Made by a program: the position numbers and the translations under genes
In this document: piece by piece, positions 32,397 to 40,693 of the stretch
Numbering within the stretch: position 1 is the first letter of the stretch
How the letters are laid out: the number at the start of each line of letters is the position of its first letter
The notes under the pieces: model-generated
The model's input: the letters and a program-made list of their open reading frames with translations, nothing else
Told to the model about the DNA's origin: nothing
The model's database searches: none
Source: Bradyrhizobium sp.
Lineage (GTDB): Bacteria; Pseudomonadota; Alphaproteobacteria; Rhizobiales; Xanthobacteraceae
Direction of reading: 5' to 3'
Length of the DNA stretch: 64,000 nt
NCBI RefSeq assembly: GCF_030646015.1
Contig: NZ_JAUSLT010000065.1
Span: 27,373-91,372 of the forward strand

Positions 32397-32876
32397 ATGG
32401 AAGAATCTTCCGTGCACAAAAAACTTGATCGGATCGACCTGAAGATGCTGCGCCTGCTTCAGGGCAATGGCCGGCTCTCCAACGCCGAACTGGCGCAACT
32501 GGTCGACGTCAGTCCGGCAACATGTCACCGCCGTACCCAGTCGCTGTTCGAGCAAGGCTGCATCAAGAACGTTCGCGCGATGATTGTGCCGCAAAAGGTC
32601 GACAGGGGCGCGCTGGTCATGGTCGGCGTCGTTCTCGATCGTTCGACACCGGAGAGTTTCGCGACGTTCGAGAAAGCCGTCGCGAAATTGAAATTCATCC
32701 TCGATTGTCATCTGGTCGCCGGCGATTTCGATTATTCCCTGAAAATCAGGGTCAAGGACATGGCGGACTTCAACCGGATTCATGGCGATCAGTTGATCGC
32801 ACTGCCTGGCGTTCGGCAGACCCGAACGTTCTTCGTCATGAAGGAGGTCGTCGACAACGCTCCGCTGGAGTTTTGA
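32397..32876 (+). CDS. acdR: Lrp/AsnC-family regulator, divergent from acdS
   Basis: In-frame ATG 32397; LDRIDLKMLRLLQGNGRLSNAELAQLVDVSPATCHRRTQSLFEQGCI HTH plus C-terminal RAM domain. Confidence 0.85.
   Translation: MEESSVHKKLDRIDLKMLRLLQGNGRLSNAELAQLVDVSPATCHRRTQSLFEQGCIKNVRAMIVPQKVDRGALVMVGVVLDRSTPESFATFEKAVAKLKFILDCHLVAGDFDYSLKIRVKDMADFNRIHGDQLIALPGVRQTRTFFVMKEVVDNAPLEF
32775..32819 (+). repeat. 45-bp direct repeat, copy 1 (inside acdR)
   Basis: cggattcatggcgatcagttgatcgcactgcctggcgttcggcag; 44/45 identical to 37963-38007. Confidence 0.95.
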
Positions 32877-32943
32877 TCCGCCAGCGATCTCGTCACAAAG
32901 GACGCACGGCGCGGCATCGTTGAGTCGAGCGCGTCCACCCAGG

Positions 32944-32961
32944 CTGTCATTCCCCCGTCAT
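32944..32961 (+). promoter_or_regulatory. Putative PhoB (Pho box) site upstream of the ptx operon
   Basis: CTGTCAT-TCCC-CCGTCAT: two 7-mers separated by 4 nt, one mismatch to a CTGTCAT direct repeat; 86 bp before the ptxA ATG. Confidence 0.7.
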
Positions 32962-33047
32962 GAGCGCTTGATAGTCGGACTGAGTGAACAGTGGCCCGGT
33001 TTGTTCGGAACAGCCGAACATGCGGCCTCTGCTCTCCGGGGTTCGAC

Positions 33048-33806
33048 ATGTTATCGCTCTTGAATGTGTCCGTTACGTATCCCAACGGCGTGGTGGCGCT
33101 GCGGCCGACGTCAGCGGTGTTCCAGCGCGGCAAATTCATCGTCCTTCTCGGCACCTCGGGGGCAGGCAAATCGACATTGTTGCGCAGCCTGAACGGGCTG
33201 GTGCGACCGACTTCCGGCGAGGTTCGCGTCGAAGGACGCGGATCGATTTTCGCCAGCCGGGCCCAGTTGCGGGCGCATCGGCGGCGCACCGGCATGGTGT
33301 TCCAGCAGCATCATCTGATCGGTCGCCTGTCGGCGCTCGACAATGTCCTGACCGGGCGGCTGGCCGCGCATGGCGCGCTCCGCTCGATGTTTCCCCTGCC
33401 GCGCGCCGACCGCCTGCTGGCGCTGGAGGCGCTCGACCGGGTCGGCCTGGCCGACCGCGCGCTGAACCGCGCCGATCAGCTTTCCGGCGGGCAACAGCAA
33501 CGCGTCGGAATTGCGCGCGCCATGGCCCAGAAGCCGGAGATCGTGCTCGCCGACGAGCCGGTCGCGAGCCTCGATCCCGCCACGTCGGTCCGGGTGCTGG
33601 AGGACCTTCACCGGATTTGCCGCGAGGACGGCATCACCGCGATCGTCAGCCTGCATCAGGTGGATCTGGCCCGCCAGTTCGCCGATCACATTATCGGCCT
33701 CGCCCAGGGGCGCATCGTCTTCGACGGCGCGCCGGATCAACTCGGGTCGCACACGCTCGATCATATCTACGCGACGGAACGCCAGAGCCTGGCGCAAGCC
33801 GCCTGA
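33048..33806 (+). CDS. ptxA: Phosphite/phosphonate ABC transporter ATP-binding protein
   Basis: In-frame ATG 33048; LLGTSGAGKSTLLRSLNGLVRPTSG, LSGGQQQRVGIARAMAQ, IVLADEPVASLDP; PhnC-like. Confidence 0.88.
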   Translation: MLSLLNVSVTYPNGVVALRPTSAVFQRGKFIVLLGTSGAGKSTLLRSLNGLVRPTSGEVRVEGRGSIFASRAQLRAHRRRTGMVFQQHHLIGRLSALDNVLTGRLAAHGALRSMFPLPRADRLLALEALDRVGLADRALNRADQLSGGQQQRVGIARAMAQKPEIVLADEPVASLDPATSVRVLEDLHRICREDGITAIVSLHQVDLARQFADHIIGLAQGRIVFDGAPDQLGSHTLDHIYATERQSLAQAA

Positions 33807-33836
33807 TCGAACCCTTCAACAGGATGGAGAGACTAC

Positions 33837-34706
33837 ATGATTCAACGCCGTGATTTCCTTTTCGCATCCGTCGCAACCGGCCTCTGCGCGCTCGCCGGTC
33901 CTGCGTTCGCCGACAAGGCCAACCCCGACAAACTGCGCATCGCGCTGCTGCCCGACGAAAATGCCTCGACCATCATTCAGAACGCGCAGCCGCTCAAGGC
34001 GTATCTCGAGGGCGTGCTGAAGAAGCCGGTCGAGATCATCGTCACTACGGATTATTCGTCGATGATCGAGGCGATGCGGTTCGGGCGGATCGAGGTCGGA
34101 TATTTCGGGCCGTTCTCCTACGTGCTCGCCAAGTCGAAAGCGCCGGAAATCGAGCCGTTCGGCGTCGGTGTCGAAAAGGGCAAGCCCAATTATCAGTCGA
34201 TCCTGATCGCCACCGCGGACGGTCCGGTGAAGGAAATCGCCGAGATCAAGGGCAAGCCGTTCGCGTTCGGCGATCGGGCCTCCACGTCGAGCCATCTCGC
34301 GCCGCGCGCGCTGCTGGCCAAGCAGGGGCTGATCGGCGATGCCGACTACAAGGTCGTTCATCTCGGCCAGCACGATGCGGTCGCGCGCGCCGTCGCCGCC
34401 GGGCAGGTCCCGGCCGGGGCGCTGTCCGAATCGATCTACCGGATCCTGGTCGAGACCAAGAAGGTCGATGCTTCAAAACTCAGGCAACTCGCGCTGTCCG
34501 ATCCCATCCCGAACTATCCGATCACACTGCAGGGATTTCTGAAGCCAGAACTCAAGGACGCGATCAGGAAGGCATTCCTCGACCTCAAGGATCCGGCCAT
34601 CCTGAAGCTGTTCCGCGTCGAGGCCATCGCGGCGGCCACCGACAAGGATTACGACGTGCTGCGCGACATGGCGAAGGTGCTGCAGCTCGACATCGCCAAG
34701 CTGTAA
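33837..34706 (+). CDS. ptxB: Phosphite/phosphonate ABC transporter substrate-binding protein
   Basis: LRIALLPDENASTIIQNAQPLKAYLEGVLKKPVEIIVTTDYSSMIEAMRFGRIEVGYFGPFSY; PhnD/PtxB-like. Confidence 0.88.
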   Translation: MIQRRDFLFASVATGLCALAGPAFADKANPDKLRIALLPDENASTIIQNAQPLKAYLEGVLKKPVEIIVTTDYSSMIEAMRFGRIEVGYFGPFSYVLAKSKAPEIEPFGVGVEKGKPNYQSILIATADGPVKEIAEIKGKPFAFGDRASTSSHLAPRALLAKQGLIGDADYKVVHLGQHDAVARAVAAGQVPAGALSESIYRILVETKKVDASKLRQLALSDPIPNYPITLQGFLKPELKDAIRKAFLDLKDPAILKLFRVEAIAAATDKDYDVLRDMAKVLQLDIAKL

Positions 34707-35512
34707 TGAAGTCCGCTTCGCAGACCTTCGACGCCATTCTCGCCGACCAGAGACGCTCCGCCCTGCGCGGGGCGGGGCTGGTCGGCCTGGTCGTCGCCGC
34801 CTGTATCGCCGCGCTTGCGGCAACCGGCTTTTTCGATGCGCAGCGGTTCATCGAAAGCGGGCCCGCGATCTCCACGCTGGCCTCGGAAATGGTGCCGCCC
34901 GATTTCAGCCGCTGGCGGACCTGGATACGGCCGCTGCTGGATACGCTGGCGATGTCGATCGCCGGCACCGCTCTCGCCGTGGTGTTCTCGCTGCCGCTGG
35001 CGCTTCTCGCCGCGCCCAATACCAGCCCGCATCCGGCGGTCTATCTGGCGGTGCGGACCCTGCTCGCCTTTCTGCGTTCGGTGCCGGAAATTATCCTCGG
35101 TGTCCTGTTCGTCGCCGCGGTCGGCTTCGGCGCCCTGCCGGGCGTTCTCGCGCTGGCGCTGCATTCGGTCGGCATGGTGGGAAAGTTCTATGCGGAGGCG
35201 ATCGAGCATGTCGATCCCAAGCCGCTGGAAGCGGCCCGCGCCGCCGGTGCGACGCCGATGCAGGTCATCATGCACGCCGTGTTGCCGCAGGTGCTGCCGC
35301 AGCTGACCGATGTCACGATCTATCGCTGGGAATATCATTTCCGCGCTTCCGCCGTGCTCGGCATCGTCGGCGCCGGCGGGATTGGCTTCGAACTGATCGC
35401 GGCGCTGCGGCTGCTGAATTACGACCAGGTATCGGCCATCCTGTTGTCGATCCTCGCCTGTGTGGTGATGGTCGACAGTGTCGGCGCCTACTTGCGCAAA
35501 TCACTCAAGTAA
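34706..35512 (+). CDS. ptxC: Phosphite/phosphonate ABC transporter permease
   Basis: PhnE-like permease with LRSVPEIILGVLFVAAVGFG and EAIEHVDPKPLEAARAAGATPMQVIMHAVLPQVLP; TAATG overlap with ptxB. Confidence 0.88.
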   Translation: MKSASQTFDAILADQRRSALRGAGLVGLVVAACIAALAATGFFDAQRFIESGPAISTLASEMVPPDFSRWRTWIRPLLDTLAMSIAGTALAVVFSLPLALLAAPNTSPHPAVYLAVRTLLAFLRSVPEIILGVLFVAAVGFGALPGVLALALHSVGMVGKFYAEAIEHVDPKPLEAARAAGATPMQVIMHAVLPQVLPQLTDVTIYRWEYHFRASAVLGIVGAGGIGFELIAALRLLNYDQVSAILLSILACVVMVDSVGAYLRKSLK

Positions 35513-35522
35513 CGGTGCACCG

Positions 35523-36533
35523 ATGACGAAATCGCCCCTCATTGTTCTGACTAGCCGGGTTTTTCCGGAGACGCGCGCCGCGCTCGAACGCGTTGCCCGA
35601 ATCGTCGCGAACGAGAATTCCGAACCGTGGAGCCGGGACGAAGTGATCGAACGGTGCAGGGAGGCGAGCGGGCTGATGGCCTTCATGACCGACCGCATCG
35701 ATCGGGCCTTTCTGGAACGATGCCCCCGACTGAAAGTCATCGGCGCCGCGCTGAAGGGCTATGACAATATCGATGTCGATGCCGCAAACGAACGCGGCGT
35801 CCAGGTCACCATCGTGCCGGATCTGCTCACCGAGCCGACCGCGGAACTGGCGATCGGATTGATGATCGCGCTCGGGCGACATATCCCGCTCGGCGATGTC
35901 GGCATTCGTCATCAGGGCTTCGCCGGCTGGCGGCCTCAATTGTATGGCACGGGTATCGGCCATTCGACGGTCGGGATCGTCGGGTTCGGCCTGGTCGGCC
36001 AGGCCATCGCGCGCCGGCTCCGTGGCTTCGGCTGCCGCATCGTCGCATTCGACACGAGGCCCATCGACGAGGGCGCCGGCGTCGAGCGGGCGGCATTCGA
36101 TGACGTCTTGAAGCTGTCCGATTTCGTGGTGCTGGGCCTGCCGCTGACGGAAACCACCACCGGATTGATCGATGCGAAGGCGATCGCCCGGATGAAGCCC
36201 GGGGCGTTGCTGGTCAACCCCGCGCGCGGGTCGCTGGTCGAGGAAGCCGCGGTGGCGGATGCGCTCGAGAGCGGTCATCTCGGCGGCTACGCCGCCGATG
36301 TGTTCGAATGTGAGGACTGGGCGCGGCCGCAGCGGCCGATGTCGATCGATGCGAGACTGACCGCACCGGGGGCGCGAACCGTGCTGACGCCGCATATCGG
36401 ATCGGCGGTGACGTCGGCGCGGCGCCAGATCGAACTGTCCACCGCCAACAGCATCCTGCAGGCTCTCGCAGGCCAGCTGCCGGCCGGGCTCGTCAATATC
36501 AAGAACATGAAGACCGCAGCATTGACCGGATAA
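35523..36533 (+). CDS. ptxD: Phosphite (phosphonate) dehydrogenase
   Basis: 336 aa; MAFMTDRIDRAFLERCPRLKVIGAALKGYDN, VPDLLTEPTAELAIGL, VNPARGSLVEEAAV, GGYAADVFECEDWARPQRP and LTPHIGSAV line up with remembered P. stutzeri PtxD; K, R, E and H catalytic positions kept. Confidence 0.9.
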   Translation: MTKSPLIVLTSRVFPETRAALERVARIVANENSEPWSRDEVIERCREASGLMAFMTDRIDRAFLERCPRLKVIGAALKGYDNIDVDAANERGVQVTIVPDLLTEPTAELAIGLMIALGRHIPLGDVGIRHQGFAGWRPQLYGTGIGHSTVGIVGFGLVGQAIARRLRGFGCRIVAFDTRPIDEGAGVERAAFDDVLKLSDFVVLGLPLTETTTGLIDAKAIARMKPGALLVNPARGSLVEEAAVADALESGHLGGYAADVFECEDWARPQRPMSIDARLTAPGARTVLTPHIGSAVTSARRQIELSTANSILQALAGQLPAGLVNIKNMKTAALTG

Positions 36534-36534
36534 A

Positions 36535-37425
36535 ATGCTGAACCTGACCCACGCCCGCACCTTCCTGACGGTGATCGCCGCCCGCGGCATTCGCGCCGCC
36601 GCGCGTCAGCTCGATCTGGCGCCGTCGACCATCGTGGATCATATCCGCCAGCTCGAAGAGGTTCTGGCAGCACCCCTGGTGTTGCGCCGGCGCGGCGGCG
36701 CGATGCTGACCGACCAGGGCGCGCGCTTCCTGCCGCTGGCGCGTTCGCTGGTGGAAACCGCCGGACGCGTGCGCGGCCTCGTCCAGCTTCCGACGCTGCG
36801 CGTCGCCGCATCGAGCAACGTCGGCACTTATTTGCTGCAGCCTCATCTGGCGGCCTTTCAGCGCAGCGCCGGCATTCCGGTCGAGCAATGGATCGGATCG
36901 AACGTCGATGTCATCGCCCGGCTGGAACGCGGCGAAGCCGATCTCGCCGCCATGGAATGGTGGGACGGCAGGGAAGGCTTTGCCGCACGCACCTGGGCGC
37001 GCGAGCCGCTGGTCGTCATCGTCGCACCCGATCATCGCTGGGCCGGGCTCGGCTCCCTGTCCGTGGCCGAGCTGCAGGGCGAACCGTTGCTGGGCGGCGA
37101 ATCCGGCACCGGAACCGGGCATCTCCTGCGCAGCCAGCTCGGACCATCCGCGAATACCCTCACGATCGTCGATGGCTTCGGCAGCACCGAGGCCGTCAAG
37201 CGCGCGGTCCGCGCCGGTGGCGGCGCGTCGATCGTCATGGAGTCCTCGGTCGCCGACGAAGTCGCCGCCGGGCGGCTGGTCGCGCTCCGTATCGAAGGCG
37301 TCGACCTCGCCAAGGAAATCAAGCTGATCGCTCCCGACACGCTGCCGCCGACGGCGCCGGCGATGGCATTGTTCGAGGCGTCGCGGGGGTGGGGCGGGGC
37401 GATGCAGGGCGCTTTGAATACCTGA
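36535..37425 (+). CDS. ptxE: LysR-family regulator of the ptx operon
   Basis: MLNLTHARTFLTVIAARGIRAAARQLDLAPSTIVDHIRQLEEVLAAPLVLRR; starts 1 bp after the ptxD stop, same place as ptxE in ptxABCDE. Confidence 0.82.
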   Translation: MLNLTHARTFLTVIAARGIRAAARQLDLAPSTIVDHIRQLEEVLAAPLVLRRRGGAMLTDQGARFLPLARSLVETAGRVRGLVQLPTLRVAASSNVGTYLLQPHLAAFQRSAGIPVEQWIGSNVDVIARLERGEADLAAMEWWDGREGFAARTWAREPLVVIVAPDHRWAGLGSLSVAELQGEPLLGGESGTGTGHLLRSQLGPSANTLTIVDGFGSTEAVKRAVRAGGGASIVMESSVADEVAAGRLVALRIEGVDLAKEIKLIAPDTLPPTAPAMALFEASRGWGGAMQGALNT

Positions 37426-37446
37426 CGTCGCGCACGATCTCGCGCC

Positions 37447-37728
37447 CTATTGTGCCTTTGTTGACGTCTTTTTTCCTTCATTTTTTATGATGGCCCAGCG
37501 CGAGCATGTAAAGGACGAGCAACCGACACATGCGGTAACTCCTGCACAGGTGCAGTAGTCCGGCGCAGCCGCTCCTGACGGCAGGTTTCCCCTGCCTGTT
37601 ACACACGTGGCTTGATAATACACTTTTTCTCTCGCTTCGCTCCCGGTCGTGGCCAGGAAAGAAATGCCGAGTATTGTCAGGAACAGGAGTGAGATGTTCC
37701 TGGGCGTGATTGCCTTACGTCGATTCAT
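37447..37728 (-). CDS. Small secreted six-cysteine protein, unknown function
   Basis: Internal start MNRRKAITPRNISLLFLTILGISFLATTGSEA (signal peptide), mature part with six Cys (ATCVTGRG..DYCTCAGVTACVGCSSFTC). Confidence 0.5.
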   Translation of the reverse strand: MNRRKAITPRNISLLFLTILGISFLATTGSEAREKVYYQATCVTGRGNLPSGAAAPDYCTCAGVTACVGCSSFTCSRWAIIKNEGKKTSTKAQ

Positions 37729-37795
37729 TTCATTTTTTCCTTTGGGTGGCCACCAGCATCCGAACTCCAGCCCGTTGAGGCCCTTTCGTTCAGCG

Positions 37796-37819
37796 CTACG
37801 GTGACAGTGCACTAAATGA
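37796..37819. repeat. Third copy of the TACGGTGACARTGCACT motif
   Basis: ctacggtgacagtgcactaaatga, near-match to ttacggtgacaatgcactcaattga at 37883. Confidence 0.6.
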
Positions 37820-37881
37820 GTTGCCGCGTCTCCGGCTGTGAAGCCGCGATCTACACAGTCTTCGAGCAAGAATCCTGACTG

Positions 37882-37960
37882 ATTACGGTGACAATGCACT
37901 CAATTGACTCGGTGAGGTCCGAACGCGCGACGCCTCAATTGAGTGCACCGTCACGGTAAT
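37882..37960. repeat. Imperfect inverted repeat, 26-bp arms (37882-37907 / 37935-37960), possible IS/MITE terminal repeats
   Basis: attacggtgacaatgcactcaattga versus reverse complement attaccgtgacggtgcactcaattga (23/26), 27-bp spacer. Confidence 0.75.
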
Positions 37961-40693
37961 TTCGGATTCATGGCGATCAGTTGATCGCACTGCCTGGCGT
38001 CCGGCAGCCCGACGAACCGCAAGGCCATCGCGTCGATTGATTCGGCCCTCTCTCTGTTCGAGGTCGACCGGATTCGATGGGAGGTTCCAATGAACAATGT
38101 CGCGACAGAAGAGGTGAAAATCAAGCCCCTCCTGCCCAACGGACGTGGTCGAGAGCACGAATGGCCAGAACGGTGAGTTGAAGGCCTCGCGCACCGCGGT
38201 CTTTCGGCTCGGTCCAGACTGCTCAAGCGGCGACCCTTGGTCGGCCTTGACGTCTTCGCCAAATGCGAGCGCGAAATGCGAGCGGCGGACCAATTGCTCC
38301 GTACGTAGGCGCCCCGTATCCGTGGTTAGGTTGATCTTGGGGCTTCCAGTACCAACACCCAATACCCGAGCCAAATGTTCCGCCATTTCGCCTTGGGTGT
38401 TCCGCTGCAGAACGTTCTTGCCAACGTAAAGGTACTCGTCCGCAACCGCCTGAAAATGTGCGCGCTCGCAATAATCAATCGCGCCACGCGCATATCCACG
38501 TCTCGCCTGCGCCGTGCGTTCGACAATGGCACGAACTGTTCGTCTGTTGAAGTAACTGCGGAGTTCTCCGAAGCACAAGTCAATAAGCTTCTCATGAACC
38601 TCGCCGGCGTTATCGGGGAAAGTCGTCCAAAACGCGCGCAGTAAAGAGACGGCTGGCGAGAAAGCAGCGATGCGCGCGAGGTGCGTCAGCCGTTCTTCCG
38701 AGATTCGCAGCGTTCCTTGTTCGCCCATCCAGCTGGCAAAGGTGTCAACATGCTCAGCGAAACGCTCCGTCATGTCGTCACCGTTGTATGCGATGCTCTT
38801 CTCGAGAGCGCGGCGTATGGAAGAACCCGAGCGTTGTTCAAGACGAGCTACAACTTGCCATATCGGCGATCGGCTCGTGGTGGCAACCTCCACGCCAGCT
38901 TCTATGAGCGCCTGTTTCAGGGACTTCCGTGTTCGCCTAAGCAGGTCCTTGGCCGTGAGGTCGTCGCCCGCGATGGCCGAAGGCTCAATGAGCCGGGCCA
39001 GCGCCGGAGACGGCAGACAGACATCGAAGATATGGAACGAGCCTTTTTCGGTAAAGCGCAGCGGGGGCCGGTCGTCGCCGTCCCACAGCCGCCCACGTGG
39101 AGCAATCCGTTGTTCGGCTTCATGACTCGTCAGCAAGGCGATGGCCTTCGGCACAAAACGCCAACCAGAGAAGATGAGCATCTTCGTCGGATCCGCATCT
39201 TGGAAGAATTCGTCGCGGTAATAGGTATAGGTCGGTCGCGTCCACAAGAACTTCCACTGTGTACCAGGAGTGCCAAACACTGCCCGAAACAGCTCGCGGA
39301 ACCGTAGGTTCCGTCGTGCCAATCCGCCTAGCTTCGATGGCGGCTCCACGACACCTAAAGGCACAATGGCCTTCTTGCGCTTTGCCGCCGTCATCGGGGC
39401 GTACTGTGCATCCATGAACGTAAACGGTGCCGGGCAAGACTTCCAGTACTCGGTTATGTGCTGGGAGGTATCGACCTTGTCCAGCAGAAACCTCCGCAGG
39501 CGGATGTAATCGACCACTTCCTCTTTCTGCGGTACGGCAAACGCATCTCCTGTTGGCCGTATTTCCTGTATTCCTTTCGTTGGGTCTTGAATGTACGCGT
39601 TCCGCTCGGTCCTGCAGATCACCTTGCGAAGGCGTTTTTCAATACGGGCCCGCAGCGCCAGCAATTCGGGGTCGTTACCTTGCAGGAACGCTCCTACCTC
39701 AAGACGTTCTCGAAACGCCTTGAGATCGCCCCGAAGTCGCGCGACTTCCTGTTTGCCTTGATCCGCGAAAAGGAACCGAACGGTGTCCAAAAACTCGTCG
39801 TAGTGGCCCTGACCTTCATGATCCAAGGCCAGCATGCGGTAGGGCGTAGCGGAAAGAATGAGGACGCCAGGACGGCGGTCGAAGAGACGCGCCGCGATGG
39901 ACTTCTTGCTGCCCGCCTCCTCGATTACTTCCCTAAATCGTTGGACCTCATCGAGTATGACGAGATGAGGCTGAAGATCGTCGAGTAAAATGCGTTGGGC
40001 AGCGCTGCGAAGAATCCCGACAATACGGTTACGGCGCTTCCTACTCCCGGCATCATTCGGCTGAAATTGATCGACCTCATTTCGCAACACGTCAGATAAC
40101 ACCAGAGTCGAACCTTCCACCTCGATCGGCTTCCGCCATTCCTCGGCAATCCTTTGCTGCAGACCGGAACGCAGCTTCCTATTGAATTCCAATCGCAGGA
40201 CGCTAAACCGCGTGGTCGCCTTCCAGCGTTCTTCTCCGGCACCACATCGGAAGTATTCGCGCCATTTCCCTTTGCGAATGTCCTGGCGGAGCACGCGGTA
40301 GGTCAAGAAGAGCAGCAACTGCCGTTCCCACGCCAGTCCGGTACCCTCCGTTAGCGACGTGCCGGGTGTGAATGAATAGAGCTGAAGGTCGTCGGTTTTC
40401 TTGGCGCTCCACGCCAGTTGCGTAATCCTTCGCAAGGAGGGAGGTGCGTTGGGTGCTAACTTCGTCCGGTTCTGGTCAGCGATTTCGGAATTCGAACACA
40501 GATAGACTACGGTCAAATCTCGGCCTCGGCGGCGGCGCATGAGCTCTTCGATCACACCGCGCGCAACAACCGTCTTGCCCAGCCCTACTTCATCAGCAAG
40601 AAGAAAACGGCGCGATCCACCGGTGTCGGTCAATCGCTCGCAGATTGTCTCAACCGCCGCGCTCTGAAACTCCGCGAGCTTCACATTAGACAC
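37883..40693 (-). CDS. Superfamily 2 helicase-related protein, C-terminus apparently truncated and replaced by unrelated sequence
   Basis: LADEVGLGKTVVARGVIEEL (Walker A), LVILDEVQRF (Walker B), LILSATPYRM, C-lobe TTSVGQEGLDFHLFCRDIVHWNLPSNPVDLEQREGRINR; last ~40 aa come from the acdR fragment and IR region. Confidence 0.82.
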   Translation of the reverse strand: MSNVKLAEFQSAAVETICERLTDTGGSRRFLLADEVGLGKTVVARGVIEELMRRRRGRDLTVVYLCSNSEIADQNRTKLAPNAPPSLRRITQLAWSAKKTDDLQLYSFTPGTSLTEGTGLAWERQLLLFLTYRVLRQDIRKGKWREYFRCGAGEERWKATTRFSVLRLEFNRKLRSGLQQRIAEEWRKPIEVEGSTLVLSDVLRNEVDQFQPNDAGSRKRRNRIVGILRSAAQRILLDDLQPHLVILDEVQRFREVIEEAGSKKSIAARLFDRRPGVLILSATPYRMLALDHEGQGHYDEFLDTVRFLFADQGKQEVARLRGDLKAFRERLEVGAFLQGNDPELLALRARIEKRLRKVICRTERNAYIQDPTKGIQEIRPTGDAFAVPQKEEVVDYIRLRRFLLDKVDTSQHITEYWKSCPAPFTFMDAQYAPMTAAKRKKAIVPLGVVEPPSKLGGLARRNLRFRELFRAVFGTPGTQWKFLWTRPTYTYYRDEFFQDADPTKMLIFSGWRFVPKAIALLTSHEAEQRIAPRGRLWDGDDRPPLRFTEKGSFHIFDVCLPSPALARLIEPSAIAGDDLTAKDLLRRTRKSLKQALIEAGVEVATTSRSPIWQVVARLEQRSGSSIRRALEKSIAYNGDDMTERFAEHVDTFASWMGEQGTLRISEERLTHLARIAAFSPAVSLLRAFWTTFPDNAGEVHEKLIDLCFGELRSYFNRRTVRAIVERTAQARRGYARGAIDYCERAHFQAVADEYLYVGKNVLQRNTQGEMAEHLARVLGVGTGSPKINLTTDTGRLRTEQLVRRSHFALAFGEDVKADQGSPLEQSGPSRKTAVREAFNSPFWPFVLSTTSVGQEGLDFHLFCRDIVHWNLPSNPVDLEQREGRINRRDGLAVRRAAGRQAVRSTDRHESEITVTVHSIEASRVRTSPSQLSALSP
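37963..38007 (+). repeat. 45-bp direct repeat, copy 2 (acdR-derived fragment at helicase 3' end)
   Basis: cggattcatggcgatcagttgatcgcactgcctggcgtccggcag; one mismatch to 32775-32819. Confidence 0.95.
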
